Below, piece by piece: positions 16,989-26,044 of a stretch of 64,000 nt of DNA. Each line of letters opens with the position of its first letter. Position 1 is the first letter of the stretch. Source of the DNA: Chitinophaga sp. (GTDB lineage Bacteria; Bacteroidota; Bacteroidia; Chitinophagales; Chitinophagaceae); assembly GCF_019236475.1 (NCBI RefSeq), contig NZ_JAFAIX010000012.1, positions 868,001-932,000 of the forward strand. Direction: 5' to 3'. The notes beneath the pieces were generated by a model. The model saw only the letters and a program-made list of their open reading frames with translations, was not told where the DNA came from and searched no databases. The position numbers and the translations under genes are program-made.

Positions 16989-19043
16989 ATGAAAAAATTT
17001 ATAACCTGTGTGCTGCTTGTTTTTACGGGGCTGTTTGATTCTACATACGCACAATATGTTTATGACTATAAACATACCGCTGATGTATACTATAATGCAA
17101 AGGACTACTACTCTGCAGCACAGTACTACAATAAAGCCCTGGGCACATTTAAGATAAAGTCAGAACAAGTATTACCCTATACTGTTGCTGGCGCCGCACC
17201 CCCAAGCGGAAAAATGAAAGATTACCAACAGGTGGTAGCCCGCCTGGCGGAGTCGTACCGACTGTATAACGATTTCGGCAACGCCGAAACCTGGTATACC
17301 CAATTAGTTGGGTTTAATAATCCCCAATTTCCACAGGCAAGATTCTGGTACGGCGAATGTCTGCGTGCTAATGGTAAATACGCAGAAGCCCTGGAACAAT
17401 TTAACAAATTCAAACAGTCATACACTGCCGCTGACGATATTTCTACCCGCGTAAACCTGGAAATCCAAACCTGCGAATTTGCTTTAGATGAAGAGAAAAA
17501 GCAACCTAAATACACCATCGTAAAATTATCCGGGAATGTAAATGAAGGAGGCGCCAACTACGCCCCTGTCATGATGGATCCTAATACCCTGATGTTTACT
17601 TCCTCTAGGCCGGAAACCCCGCCAGTGCCAGTAAATACCAATACCCCGGAGAAAAAGAAGCAAGAAAGAAAAGGAACCCCATATGTAAATACACTATATA
17701 CTGCCACAGGGGCAGGTAGTGATTTTGCAAACTCCCAAAAATTGACGATCACTAACCCGCCAAAGGGTTATGATCAAGGAGTTTCCACCATTTCTCCAGA
17801 TGGTAGAACCATGTATCTCACCCGCTGGACTGTTAAAAATGGGGTTAAACAAACTGCCATCTGTATCAGTACCAAACAGAATGGTAGTTGGTCAGAGCCG
17901 CAGCCATTGGGCGCTAATGTAAATGTGGAGGGCTATAACTCCATGCAGCCTTTCATTACGGCAGATGGTAAATATCTCTTGTTCGCATCCAATCGCCCTG
18001 GCGGTATGGGTAAAAACGATATCTGGTATTGCGTTATGTCTAATGGTGTCCCTGGAAGTGCCCGGAACATGGGAACGACCATTAATACAAAAGATGAAGA
18101 ACAAGCTCCTTTCTACGACCAGGAAAAAAATCTACTGATATTTAGTACCAACGGACGTGTAGGATTTGGAGGACTGGATTTCTTCCAGAGTGAAGGCGAT
18201 TTTGGTAGCTGGTCAGTGCCTAAGAATATGGGTAAACCCTTGAACTCTGCAAAGGATGATATCTATTACACCGCTGCTGATAATGCACATCCATTCGCAG
18301 CCGGTTTCCTTAGCTCAGACAGAGAATCTGTTTGCTGCCTGGAAATATTCGCGGTGAAACGTATCCGTAAAATGGTGACCGGTCTGATCACTGACTGTGA
18401 TACACACCAACCGCTGGAAGGTGTTACTGTTACATTGTTGGATACTGTCCGTGAGAGACAAGTAGGTAAAATTATACTAGATGCATCCGGCAGATATTCC
18501 TTTGATATCGATCCAAGCAAACCATACAAACTCGTTGCTGAAAAAGATAACTACTTCACTAAATCATTACGCTTCCGCACAGATGGAATGGATAATTCTG
18601 ATGAAATGCAGAACCCGTCATTATGCCTGACGCATTATGAATTAGAGAAACCAATCGTTCTGAATAATATCTACTACGACTTTGGTAAAGCTACCTTAAG
18701 ACCAGAGTCTAAAGTGGTACTGGATACTGTAGTGGATATGTTGAACGAAAATCCGAAACTCACGATAGAAATGAGTGCCCATACGGATAGTGTAGGTTCT
18801 GATAAGTTCAATAATAAACTGTCTCAGGCCCGTGCACAATCCTGCGTGGATTACCTGATTAGCAGAGGTGTTTCCTCATCAAGACTGACTGCGAAAGGTT
18901 ATGGTAAATCCAGACCGATTGCGCCGAATTCCTTGCCTAATCACAAGGATAATCCGGAAGGTCGTCAGAAGAATAGGAGAACAGAATTTAAAGTGTTGAA
19001 AAGACAGATGAACGTACCTGCTACAGGTTATCAACATGAATGA
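16989..19043 (+). CDS. PorE-like OmpA family protein (TPR, beta-propeller, CRD, OmpA-C)
   Basis: This 684-residue protein has a signal peptide (MKKFITCVLLVFTGLFDSTYAQ) and four regions: TPR-like repeats (about 25-160, TADVYYNAKDYYSAAQYYNKAL), PD40/WD40-like propeller blades (about 175-450, for example STISPDGRTMYLTRW and PFITADGKYLLFASNRPGG), a carboxypeptidase-regulatory-like domain (about 465-555) and a C-terminal OmpA domain that binds peptidoglycan (NIYYDFGKATLRPES, then MSAHTDSVGSDKFNNKLSQARA). This is the same order as PorE, a T9SS component that anchors the complex to peptidoglycan. Genes of this shape commonly follow porP/sprF genes. I see no lipobox cysteine, unlike lipoprotein members. 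It ends the locus before a strong terminator. Confidence 0.9.
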   Translation: MKKFITCVLLVFTGLFDSTYAQYVYDYKHTADVYYNAKDYYSAAQYYNKALGTFKIKSEQVLPYTVAGAAPPSGKMKDYQQVVARLAESYRLYNDFGNAETWYTQLVGFNNPQFPQARFWYGECLRANGKYAEALEQFNKFKQSYTAADDISTRVNLEIQTCEFALDEEKKQPKYTIVKLSGNVNEGGANYAPVMMDPNTLMFTSSRPETPPVPVNTNTPEKKKQERKGTPYVNTLYTATGAGSDFANSQKLTITNPPKGYDQGVSTISPDGRTMYLTRWTVKNGVKQTAICISTKQNGSWSEPQPLGANVNVEGYNSMQPFITADGKYLLFASNRPGGMGKNDIWYCVMSNGVPGSARNMGTTINTKDEEQAPFYDQEKNLLIFSTNGRVGFGGLDFFQSEGDFGSWSVPKNMGKPLNSAKDDIYYTAADNAHPFAAGFLSSDRESVCCLEIFAVKRIRKMVTGLITDCDTHQPLEGVTVTLLDTVRERQVGKIILDASGRYSFDIDPSKPYKLVAEKDNYFTKSLRFRTDGMDNSDEMQNPSLCLTHYELEKPIVLNNIYYDFGKATLRPESKVVLDTVVDMLNENPKLTIEMSAHTDSVGSDKFNNKLSQARAQSCVDYLISRGVSSSRLTAKGYGKSRPIAPNSLPNHKDNPEGRQKNRRTEFKVLKRQMNVPATGYQHE

Positions 19044-19095
19044 TAAAGAGATTGATTATACCCCATCCATATCCATGAACAACAACAGATCAGTG

Positions 19096-19129
19096 AATCG
19101 CCCACGCATAAGCGTGGGCGATTGTTTTT
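19096..19129 (+). terminator. intrinsic terminator after the PorE-like gene
   Basis: A 12-bp stem (AATCGCCCACGC / GCGTGGGCGATT) closes on an ATAA loop and is followed by GTTTTT. It lies 52 nt after the stop of the OmpA/PorE-like gene and closes the surface-protein operon. Confidence 0.9.
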
Positions 19130-19213
19130 GATTCATCACACTTTTAACGTCCTATCACCTTGTGAGGTAAATAGTTCATCACTGTTTAAATTAACCAGAT
19201 ATTAAGAAGCTAA

Positions 19214-19729
19214 TTAGTTCTTTTTGCCTATAGTACCGATAGCCAGGGTGTCTTTTTTATCGCCGGTTAAAACTTTCAGGTGAGCAGCGTATTTCAGAAC
19301 ATCAGCATAACGGAAAGCAGTATCTTTCTGACCAGCAGGAGTAGTTACCTTAATGGTTTTTACATTCTGGAAGATATTGATATTCATAGCAGCACCAGTT
19401 CCTTTGATGTTATCGCCGCTGATAGCAGCCAGGGTATCAGTTCCAGGTTGAGCTGGAGTACCGCCAATCACGTAGATGTATTGTTTTGCATCTTTGGTAG
19501 ACTTGCTCAGTTTGATGCTCAGGTTAATAGAGCTATCTCTGTTTTCAGTCATGGTAACAGTTGCATTTGTTGCTGCAGCATCAGCGCCAACACCTTTCAG
19601 TGCATAGGATTCAGTACGTGGAGCAGGTCCGTCGTTGTTGTCGTCTTTTTTACAAGCAGTGAAAGTTACAGCCATAGCAGTAGCCATCATAACTCCCGCT
19701 GTGAGAGCACGTTTCTTTGAAATTGACAT
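19214..19729 (-). CDS. small lipoprotein of unknown function
   Basis: This 171-residue protein has a signal peptide ending in a lipobox (AMAVTFTACKKDDNNDGP); the acidic DDNND after the lipidated cysteine resembles the Bacteroidota surface-export signal for lipoproteins. The rest is a soluble domain with beta-rich segments (SINLSIKLSKSTKDAKQYIYVIGG, INIFQNVKTIKVTTPAGQKDTAFRYADVLKY) that I do not recognise. It is likely at the outer membrane or cell surface. It stands alone, convergent with the PorE-like gene and divergent from the kinase gene. No function can be assigned. Confidence 0.75.
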   Translation of the reverse strand: MSISKKRALTAGVMMATAMAVTFTACKKDDNNDGPAPRTESYALKGVGADAAATNATVTMTENRDSSINLSIKLSKSTKDAKQYIYVIGGTPAQPGTDTLAAISGDNIKGTGAAMNINIFQNVKTIKVTTPAGQKDTAFRYADVLKYAAHLKVLTGDKKDTLAIGTIGKKN

Positions 19730-20201
19730 GATTTCAGATTTAATTGAAGGTTGTTAGAATGAATTTTCCGTTATAATAAAATTGCAATAGGTTTTCAGCG
19801 CTTACTGATTTGTTAAACGAGTATGTATTTTAAAAGTTACACAGGTGTTATGGAAATATTAAGAACGTGAATTTTATTTACTGCTGAAATGCTTTGTAGT
19901 ATTGAGTTTAGCGAGATATAAATTTTTATAGAAAAACTTTTATAACGCTGTTGTAAATAAAGGTTAGTTGTCCAGATAAAAAATATTTATGCGTTACTGT
20001 AACTTTTCCGCAGGTAATTTCTTTCTATTGGGTACTGATTTTTTTAGCAATGTCCTAATGCTGAGATCATATTTTCGTATAGTCATTGACGATATAGTTA
20101 AGATTGATTTTTAGGGAGACACGATATTTCCGGGCGGAATGCCTCCGCTGGGGGTAAAATCGGGCTAAATAATAACTATGGCTGTTTTATTGGAGATATA
20201 T
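19730..20201. other. AT-rich divergent intergenic region
   Basis: This region of about 470 bp lies between the lipoprotein and PfkB-kinase genes. Apart from a small GC hairpin (GCGGA/TCCGC at 20134-20148) and a GAGACACGATATTTCC string at 20116-20131 that resembles a site upstream of amt, I see no gene. The kinase promoter begins at its right end. Confidence 0.6.
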
Positions 20202-20209
20202 TACCTTTG
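20202..20209 (+). promoter_or_regulatory. -7 promoter element for the PfkB-family kinase
   Basis: TACCTTTG matches the Bacteroidota -7 consensus TAnnTTTG. No clear TTTG was found at the -33 position. Transcription would begin near 20215, which excludes the upstream in-frame start at 20207 and supports ATG 20261 as the kinase start. Confidence 0.6.
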
Positions 20210-20260
20210 CCGGGTTTTGTATTTTACTTTAATCTAATTAAACCAGTAACTAAAAATAGT

Positions 20261-21184
20261 ATGTCTCTCACAGTAGTAGGTACTATGGCGTTCGACGAGA
20301 TCGAAACTCCATTTGGGAAATCAGGCAAAATCATCGGTGGTTCCGCCACTTTCATCGCTTGGGCTGCTTCTAACTTTGTAAGCCCAATCAATCAGGTATC
20401 CGTTATCGGAGGAGACTTCCCTCAGTCCGAAATCGATGCCCTCAAAGCAAAAGGTGTGGCCATGGATGGTGTACAGGTTAAGAAAGATGAAAAAACTTTC
20501 TACTGGTCCGGTAAGTACCATATGGATATGAATACCCGCGATAGCCTGGTTACAGATTTGAATGTACTCGCTGATTTTCAGCCGGTTATACCAGAAAGTT
20601 ATCAAGGTAGTGAGTTCCTGATTCTCGGTAACCTCACTCCACAAGTACAGATGAGCGTGCTGGATCAGTTGAAAGAAAAACCTAAACTGATCGTAATGGA
20701 TACCATGAACTTCTGGATGGAAGTAGCGATGGATGATCTGTTGAAAGTGCTGAAAAGAGTAGATGTCCTGATGGTAAATGACGGTGAAGCACGTCAGCTC
20801 AGCGGTGAATACTCCCTGGTGAAAGCTGCCCGCAAAATCCTGACCATGGGCCCTCGTTACCTGATTATCAAGAAAGGTGAGCACGGTGCCCTCCTCTTCC
20901 ACGAAAATCACGTATTCTTCGCCCCTGCAATGCCACTGGAAGACGTTTATGACCCAACCGGTGCTGGTGATACCTTTGCAGGTGGTTTTATCGGCTATCT
21001 CGCTAAAACAAAAGATATTTCTTTTGAAAATATGAAAACAGCCATCATCGTAGGTTCTGCAATGGCTTCTTTCTGCGTAGAGAAATTTGGTACTGAACGT
21101 ATCAGAGCCGTTTCTAAAGACGAAATTCACGCTCGTATCAACCAGTTCGTACAACTGGTGAACTTCGATATCGACCTGGTTTAA
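20261..21184 (+). CDS. PfkB/ribokinase-family carbohydrate kinase
   Basis: This kinase begins MSLTVVGTMAFDEIETPFG and has the two family signatures: the N-terminal glycine-rich GGSATFIAWAASNF and the C-terminal DPTGAGDTFAGGFIGYLA with the catalytic Asp and anion hole. The phosphorylated substrate (sugar or nucleoside) cannot be read from sequence. An open frame extends 18 codons upstream to 20207, but that start falls inside the -7 promoter box, so I choose ATG 20261. It appears monocistronic, with its own promoter and a strong terminator immediately downstream. It should be cytoplasmic. Adenosine-kinase-like activity is one possibility. Confidence 0.88.
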   Translation: MSLTVVGTMAFDEIETPFGKSGKIIGGSATFIAWAASNFVSPINQVSVIGGDFPQSEIDALKAKGVAMDGVQVKKDEKTFYWSGKYHMDMNTRDSLVTDLNVLADFQPVIPESYQGSEFLILGNLTPQVQMSVLDQLKEKPKLIVMDTMNFWMEVAMDDLLKVLKRVDVLMVNDGEARQLSGEYSLVKAARKILTMGPRYLIIKKGEHGALLFHENHVFFAPAMPLEDVYDPTGAGDTFAGGFIGYLAKTKDISFENMKTAIIVGSAMASFCVEKFGTERIRAVSKDEIHARINQFVQLVNFDIDLV

Positions 21185-21210
21185 TCCTCGTGTCGAATCA
21201 GATACCGTTT

Positions 21211-21259
21211 CAATAAAAACAAAGCCCGGCGCTATTAGCACCGGGCTTTGTTTTTATTG
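21211..21259. terminator. bidirectional terminator, PfkB kinase / S1-P1 nuclease
   Basis: Two perfect 19-nt arms (from CAATAAAAACAAAGCCCGG at 21211 to CCGGGCTTTGTTTTTATTG at 21241) give a GC-rich hairpin flanked by A- and T-tracts. It therefore works on both strands between two convergent genes. Confidence 0.92.
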
Positions 21260-21270
21260 ATGTATAGTAA

Positions 21271-22062
21271 TTATTTAAAAATGTTATTCAGTACAGAAGC
21301 CAGACGCAGACCACCTTTCAGCAGTTGTGTATTCAGGTCTTCAATGAATACATAATTATAACGATAGCTCAATTTAGAATCCGCTTTCGTATAGCCGTAG
21401 ATTTTATCTGCCAGCAGATGAGATTCAAACATCCAGTCTGCAATACTGCCCGCCTGGTAAGATTTTACTTGCGGAGCAGGTGCAATATCCAGTGCTTTTG
21501 TATATTCTGTATAGCTAAGTTGTTGGAAATCAATTAATTGCTCGTCCCAAACCCGATGAAGGTTAGATGGATTATTAAACCAGGTCAGTGTAACCTTGTT
21601 ACCTCCCTGATCCTCGTCTCTACCCACATGCAAAGGCTGGTGCATATCTCCCATCATATGAATGAGGAAAGACAATGCAAATACTTGCTGCTCTTTAGAG
21701 AGGGAACGGTTTTTCAAATCCTTGATCATGGCATTCGTCTCAGTATAAAGATTCTCGCCAGTGGCAGCCTTCAGCAGACTATCAAACTCGGCTCTTTCAA
21801 TACCAGCAGGGAAATCCAGGTAATGCCATTTGTTGGTATGGTCATACTTGTGGGTGGTGTCTGACTTAATGAAGTCAGGCCAGTTAGCCACCATGGCCAT
21901 ACTAGTACGACCAAGAATAGCTTCTACCGCTTTGCGCGCTTGCGGTGTCAGATGGTTGTATGCAATTTCAGCAACAATACGATGCCCGTTCGGGCCCCAG
22001 GCAAAGCTGGCAATAGGTAAAAGGAAACCCAATATCAGGGCAAAAATTAATTTCTTTCTCAT
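21271..22062 (-). CDS. S1/P1-type nuclease, exported
   Basis: This zinc-dependent single-strand nuclease has a signal peptide MRKKLIFALILGFLLPIASFA, after which the mature chain starts WGPNGHRIVAEIAYNHL. In S1/P1 enzymes the amino group and carbonyl of the N-terminal Trp bind zinc, and that Trp sits exactly at the predicted cleavage site (Trp22). Further ligands appear in NWPDFIKSD, WHYLDFP, LIHMMGDMHQPLHVG and GGNKVTLTWFNNPSNLHRVWDEQLI. The frame is open nine codons further to 22089, but that would put MSFNEDINC before the signal peptide, so I chose 22062. It is probably periplasmic or secreted and would recycle nucleic acids and phosphate. It appears monocistronic. Confidence 0.93.
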   Translation of the reverse strand: MRKKLIFALILGFLLPIASFAWGPNGHRIVAEIAYNHLTPQARKAVEAILGRTSMAMVANWPDFIKSDTTHKYDHTNKWHYLDFPAGIERAEFDSLLKAATGENLYTETNAMIKDLKNRSLSKEQQVFALSFLIHMMGDMHQPLHVGRDEDQGGNKVTLTWFNNPSNLHRVWDEQLIDFQQLSYTEYTKALDIAPAPQVKSYQAGSIADWMFESHLLADKIYGYTKADSKLSYRYNYVFIEDLNTQLLKGGLRLASVLNNIFK

Positions 22063-22162
22063 ACAGTTTATGTCCTCGTTGAAAGACAAAGTAAAGACCT
22101 TTTTAACACTTTTGTCAGTACTTCTTTAGTATTTTTACATACTGCTCAATTATCATTTTGTT

Positions 22163-24217
22163 ATGCCTTTTAAGATACAAGCTCCCTATGCTCCCGCTGG
22201 TGATCAGCCGGAAGCAATCAGACAATTAACGGAAGGTCTCAATACGGGTGAACAATATCAAACCCTTCTCGGTGTGACAGGTTCGGGTAAAACGTTTACA
22301 GTGGCCAATGTCATCCAAGAAGTACAAAGGCCCACATTGGTGCTGACCCACAATAAAACGCTGGTGGCCCAGCTCTATGGCGAGTTACGCCAGTTTTTCC
22401 CGGATAATGCGGTGGAGTATTTCGTATCCTATTACGATTACTACCAACCAGAAGCATACATGCCGGTAAGCGATACCTATATAGAAAAGGATCTGGCCAT
22501 CAATGAGGAATTGGATAAACTCCGCCTGAAAGCCACTTCCAACCTGCTCTCCGGACGTCGCGATATCATTGTGGTGGCTTCTGTTTCCTGTATCTATGGT
22601 ATGGGTAACCCAACAGATTATGAAAATGGGATTATTCGTATTCACCAGGGAATGACCATTAGTCGCAATACGTTTCTACATGGACTTGTAAACTCCCTCT
22701 ATTCCCGCACTACGGGCGATTTTAACCGTGGTAACTTCCGGGTGCAGGGCGATACAGTTGATATTAACCTGCCATATGTGGATTATGGCTATAGAATAAC
22801 TTTCTTCGGAGATGAAATTGAAGAGATAGAAAGCTTCGATGTGCAAAACGGTAAAAGAATCGCGAAGATTGAGAATGCAGCCATCTTCCCGGCCAACCTT
22901 TACCTCGCGCCAAAAGATATGATGCAACAGATCATCTATGAAATACAGGATGAACTGAAGGCACAAGTAGAATATTTTAAAGCCAACGGTAAACTCATAG
23001 AAGCACAACGTTTATCAGAAAGAGTCAATTACGATGTGGAAATGATTCGCGAATTGGGCTACTGTAGCGGAATTGAGAACTATTCCCGATTCCTCGACAG
23101 GCGTAATCCAGGCGCCAGACCATTCTGCTTGTTGGACTACTTCCCGAAAGATTTCCTCCTGGTAATCGATGAAAGCCACGTTACTATTCCGCAAATCGGT
23201 GGTATGTACGGAGGCGATAGATCCCGTAAACTGAACCTGGTGGAATATGGCTTCCGATTGCCGTCTGCATTGGATAACCGTCCACTGAACTTCTACGAGT
23301 TCGAAAACCTGGTGAATCAGGCGATTTTCGTGAGTGCTACCCCTGGTGAATATGAACTGAAGAAAACAGAAGGGGTCGTAGTAGAACAGGTAGTACGTCC
23401 TACTGGCCTGCTGGAGCCACCTATTGAAGTAAGACCAAGTGTCAATCAAGTAGATGATCTCCTAGATGAAATCGATAAGAGAGTGCAGAAAGGCGACCGT
23501 GTACTCGTTACTACGCTGACGAAACGTATGGCGGAGGAAATGGACAAATACCTGCAACGTATCAATGTAAAATCAAGATATATCCACTCTGAAGTGGATA
23601 CCCTCGAACGTATTGAGATTCTCCGGGATCTACGTTTGGGTAATATAGATGTGCTAGTGGGTGTAAACCTGCTGAGAGAGGGACTTGACCTGCCGGAAGT
23701 GTCCTTGGTGGCCATCCTGGACGCTGATAAAGAAGGCTTCCTGCGTGATGAGCGTTCGCTGACACAGACAGCAGGACGTGCCGCAAGGAACGTAGACGGT
23801 CTGGTGATCTTCTATGCGGATAAGATGACCGATAGCATGCAGAAAACCATTGACGAAACAGATCGTCGGCGCGAAAAGCAGATGGCATATAATATTGAGC
23901 ATGGTATCACGCCAAGGACTGTACGAAAAAGCAAGGAACAAATCCTTGGCCAGACGTCCGTATTGGAGATCAAGAACTTCGATGAGAATTCGCCATATGC
24001 GGTGCATGATGAAGTAACCTTGGTGGCCGAAGCAGCCATGGAAATGGCTAAATCCTCTGCCGCTGCGGTGAAGACCATCCCTCAAATGGAAAAAGCTATT
24101 TCGAAAGTGAAAAAGGATATGGAAAAAGCAGCCCGCGACCTGGATTTCATGGAAGCAGCCCGACTAAGAGACCAAATGTTTGCCATGGAAAGAGAATTAC
24201 AGGAAATGAAGGCATAA
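22163..24217 (+). CDS. uvrB: excinuclease ABC subunit UvrB
   Basis: This 684-residue protein is of full UvrB length. It has the Walker A motif GVTGSGKT (about 37-43), the beta-hairpin region YYDYYQPEAYMPVSDTYIEKD, the helicase motifs VLVTTLTKRMAEEM, GVNLLREGLDLPEVSLVAILDADKEGFLRDERSLTQTAGRAAR and a C-terminal UVR domain that binds UvrC (EKAARDLDFMEAARLRDQMF). UvrB verifies DNA damage after UvrA loading and recruits UvrC in nucleotide excision repair. The gene is divergent from the S1/P1 nuclease gene and appears monocistronic. No SOS-type operator was recognised upstream. Confidence 0.98.
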   Translation: MPFKIQAPYAPAGDQPEAIRQLTEGLNTGEQYQTLLGVTGSGKTFTVANVIQEVQRPTLVLTHNKTLVAQLYGELRQFFPDNAVEYFVSYYDYYQPEAYMPVSDTYIEKDLAINEELDKLRLKATSNLLSGRRDIIVVASVSCIYGMGNPTDYENGIIRIHQGMTISRNTFLHGLVNSLYSRTTGDFNRGNFRVQGDTVDINLPYVDYGYRITFFGDEIEEIESFDVQNGKRIAKIENAAIFPANLYLAPKDMMQQIIYEIQDELKAQVEYFKANGKLIEAQRLSERVNYDVEMIRELGYCSGIENYSRFLDRRNPGARPFCLLDYFPKDFLLVIDESHVTIPQIGGMYGGDRSRKLNLVEYGFRLPSALDNRPLNFYEFENLVNQAIFVSATPGEYELKKTEGVVVEQVVRPTGLLEPPIEVRPSVNQVDDLLDEIDKRVQKGDRVLVTTLTKRMAEEMDKYLQRINVKSRYIHSEVDTLERIEILRDLRLGNIDVLVGVNLLREGLDLPEVSLVAILDADKEGFLRDERSLTQTAGRAARNVDGLVIFYADKMTDSMQKTIDETDRRREKQMAYNIEHGITPRTVRKSKEQILGQTSVLEIKNFDENSPYAVHDEVTLVAEAAMEMAKSSAAAVKTIPQMEKAISKVKKDMEKAARDLDFMEAARLRDQMFAMERELQEMKA

Positions 24218-24258
24218 TTCACTTTTTTGATCCTTCGACTGTATATTTTTAATAATTC

Positions 24259-24305
24259 AATGCCTATATCATATATGTAATTTATTATTATATGATATAG
24301 GCATT
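24259..24305 (+). terminator. long AT-rich hairpin after uvrB, probable terminator
   Basis: Perfect 17-nt arms (AATGCCTATATCATATA at 24259 and its complement at 24289-24305) close on a 13-nt AT loop 42 nt after the uvrB stop. The tail TCTATTTCCC is only moderately T-rich, so termination may be weak. Confidence 0.6.
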
Positions 24306-24655
24306 TCTATTTCCCTTTATAATTTATTAGATATGTAATCTTTTTATTAGTAATTATTTAATATGACTTTTTTTCAAACGTAGTAGCAACTGTAACTGGA
24401 TTATTTGAAATTTGTTTAGCCTCTTATTAATTTGTTATAACTTATTGATTTATAATTTAGTGAGACACGTGTCTCTCGATATTTCCATCTCTTTTCTATG
24501 CTAAACAATAAATAATATTATTATTAATTATTATATAATTGAATCTGCCCCAAATTTTAGCCGTCTTTTTCAAATTATTCTATTTTTAGGCTCTTCTATT
24601 TGACACTTTGAATTAGAAATATACTTTTATTTAAGAAATTTAAAATTCAAGTGCT
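24306..24655. other. AT-rich region upstream of amt
   Basis: This 350-bp region is strongly AT-rich. Its one striking element is the perfect 14-bp palindrome GAGACACGTGTCTC at 24462-24475, listed separately. No clear TAnnTTTG promoter with correct spacing was found, and no ORF is supported. Confidence 0.5.
24462..24475. promoter_or_regulatory. 14-bp perfect palindrome upstream of amt, putative operator
   Basis: GAGACACGTGTCTC is fully self-complementary and sits 180 bp upstream of the ammonium transporter start in otherwise AT-rich DNA. It has no T-tract. Its position suggests a nitrogen-responsive or other regulator site, but the binding protein is unknown. Confidence 0.4.
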
Positions 24656-26044
24656 ATGAAGAAAAACAATTTCCAAGACTACCTACCGTTTATTTTTCTG
24701 GCAGTAGTGGCCACAATCGGAATTTTTATTCCTGCCCTCCCCTCTTATGCAGACGCCAGTAAATATAATGTGGGCGATATCGCCTGGATTCTGGTGGCTT
24801 CCTCCCTGGTTTTTCTGATGACCCCAGGTCTGTCCTTTTTCTATGGAGGCATGGTAAACCGGAAGAATGTTATTTCTACAATGGTACAAAGCTTTATTGC
24901 TACCGGGTTAATTAGTGTAGTCTGGGTAGTTGTTGGATTTAGTCTGGCATTCGGTGACTCCCATGCTGGCCTGATTGGTGACCCCTCCACCTTTTTTATG
25001 TTTAATCATGTAGGCAGCGGCGCCCCTTGGAGCCTGGCCCCTACCATCCCATTGCTATTGTTTGCCCTCTTCCAAATGAAGTTCGCTATTATTACTCCTG
25101 CACTTGTTGTAGGAGCTGTGGCAGGAAGAATTCGATTTACTTCCTATGTGCTGTTCATGGTGTTATTTAGCTTGCTCGTATATGCACCCATCGCACACTG
25201 GACATGGCATCCTAACGGTATCCTCTTCAACCTCGGCGTACTAGACTTCGCAGGAGGTACTGTCGTACATATCTCTGCTGGTTGTGCTGCCCTCGCGGGT
25301 GCCCTCGTGCTGAAGCGCAGAAAAGACCACCTTGAAAATAAAGAACTCCAGCCAGCCAATATTCCATTTGTATTGTTAGGTACTGGACTGCTCTGGTTTG
25401 GATGGTTCGGTTTCAACGCAGGTTCTGCGTTGGGCGCCAACCAACTGGCAGCAACAGCTTTCGCTACTACAAATACCGCTACTGCCGCAGCAGGACTTTC
25501 CTGGGTTTTCTTTGATGTCGTTCGTGGTCGTAAACCATCTGCACTGGGCTTCTGTATCGGAGCTGTTGTAGGACTGGTGGCCATCACCCCTGCAGCAGGT
25601 TATGTTGCTATCCCACAAAGTATTTTCATCGGATTTGCAGCGGCGATCGTTTCTAATATGATGGTACATTGGAAATCTAAAACCAGCATTGACGATACAC
25701 TGGATGTATTCCCTTGTCATGGTGTAGGCGGTATGGTAGGGATGTTGCTGACTGGCATATTCGCGACCAAAGCCATTAACAGTGGCGGTAACAACGGCTG
25801 GCTGTATGGCAACTTTGAGTTGTTTAAACACCAAGTACTGGGATTATTACTGGTGGTGAGCTATAGCTTCACGGTGTCCTATGGTATCTTTAAACTCATC
25901 AACCTGATTCACCCACTCCGCGTAAGCGATGATGAAGAATCACTTGGTCTCGATACCACACAGCACAATGAAAGCTATCACCCTGCATTGATGACGGTAG
26001 ATGATGCCGGTGCGCTGAAAGAAAACGAATTAGTACATCAATGA
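24656..26044 (+). CDS. amt: ammonium transporter (Amt family)
   Basis: This 462-residue inner-membrane protein has about 11-12 helices. Family motifs include MTPGLSFFYGGMVNRKNVISTM, HWTWHPNGILFNLGVLDFAGGTVVHISAGCAALAGALVLKRR with the first pore His, and DDTLDVFPCHGVGGMVGMLLTGIFAT with the second. It conducts ammonium/ammonia into the cell. No GlnK/PII gene is adjacent, which is unusual for bacterial amt loci. Instead a beta-barrel gene follows 321 bp later, a pairing that suggests outer- plus inner-membrane uptake. The 30-residue tail after the last helix is hydrophilic and could be regulatory. Confidence 0.96.
   Translation: MKKNNFQDYLPFIFLAVVATIGIFIPALPSYADASKYNVGDIAWILVASSLVFLMTPGLSFFYGGMVNRKNVISTMVQSFIATGLISVVWVVVGFSLAFGDSHAGLIGDPSTFFMFNHVGSGAPWSLAPTIPLLLFALFQMKFAIITPALVVGAVAGRIRFTSYVLFMVLFSLLVYAPIAHWTWHPNGILFNLGVLDFAGGTVVHISAGCAALAGALVLKRRKDHLENKELQPANIPFVLLGTGLLWFGWFGFNAGSALGANQLAATAFATTNTATAAAGLSWVFFDVVRGRKPSALGFCIGAVVGLVAITPAAGYVAIPQSIFIGFAAAIVSNMMVHWKSKTSIDDTLDVFPCHGVGGMVGMLLTGIFATKAINSGGNNGWLYGNFELFKHQVLGLLLVVSYSFTVSYGIFKLINLIHPLRVSDDEESLGLDTTQHNESYHPALMTVDDAGALKENELVHQ

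Noticed and set aside
20321..21241. 306-residue minus-strand frame opposite the PfkB kinase
   Set aside because: The kinase has clear signature motifs, and this frame shows none. It also runs into the bidirectional terminator.
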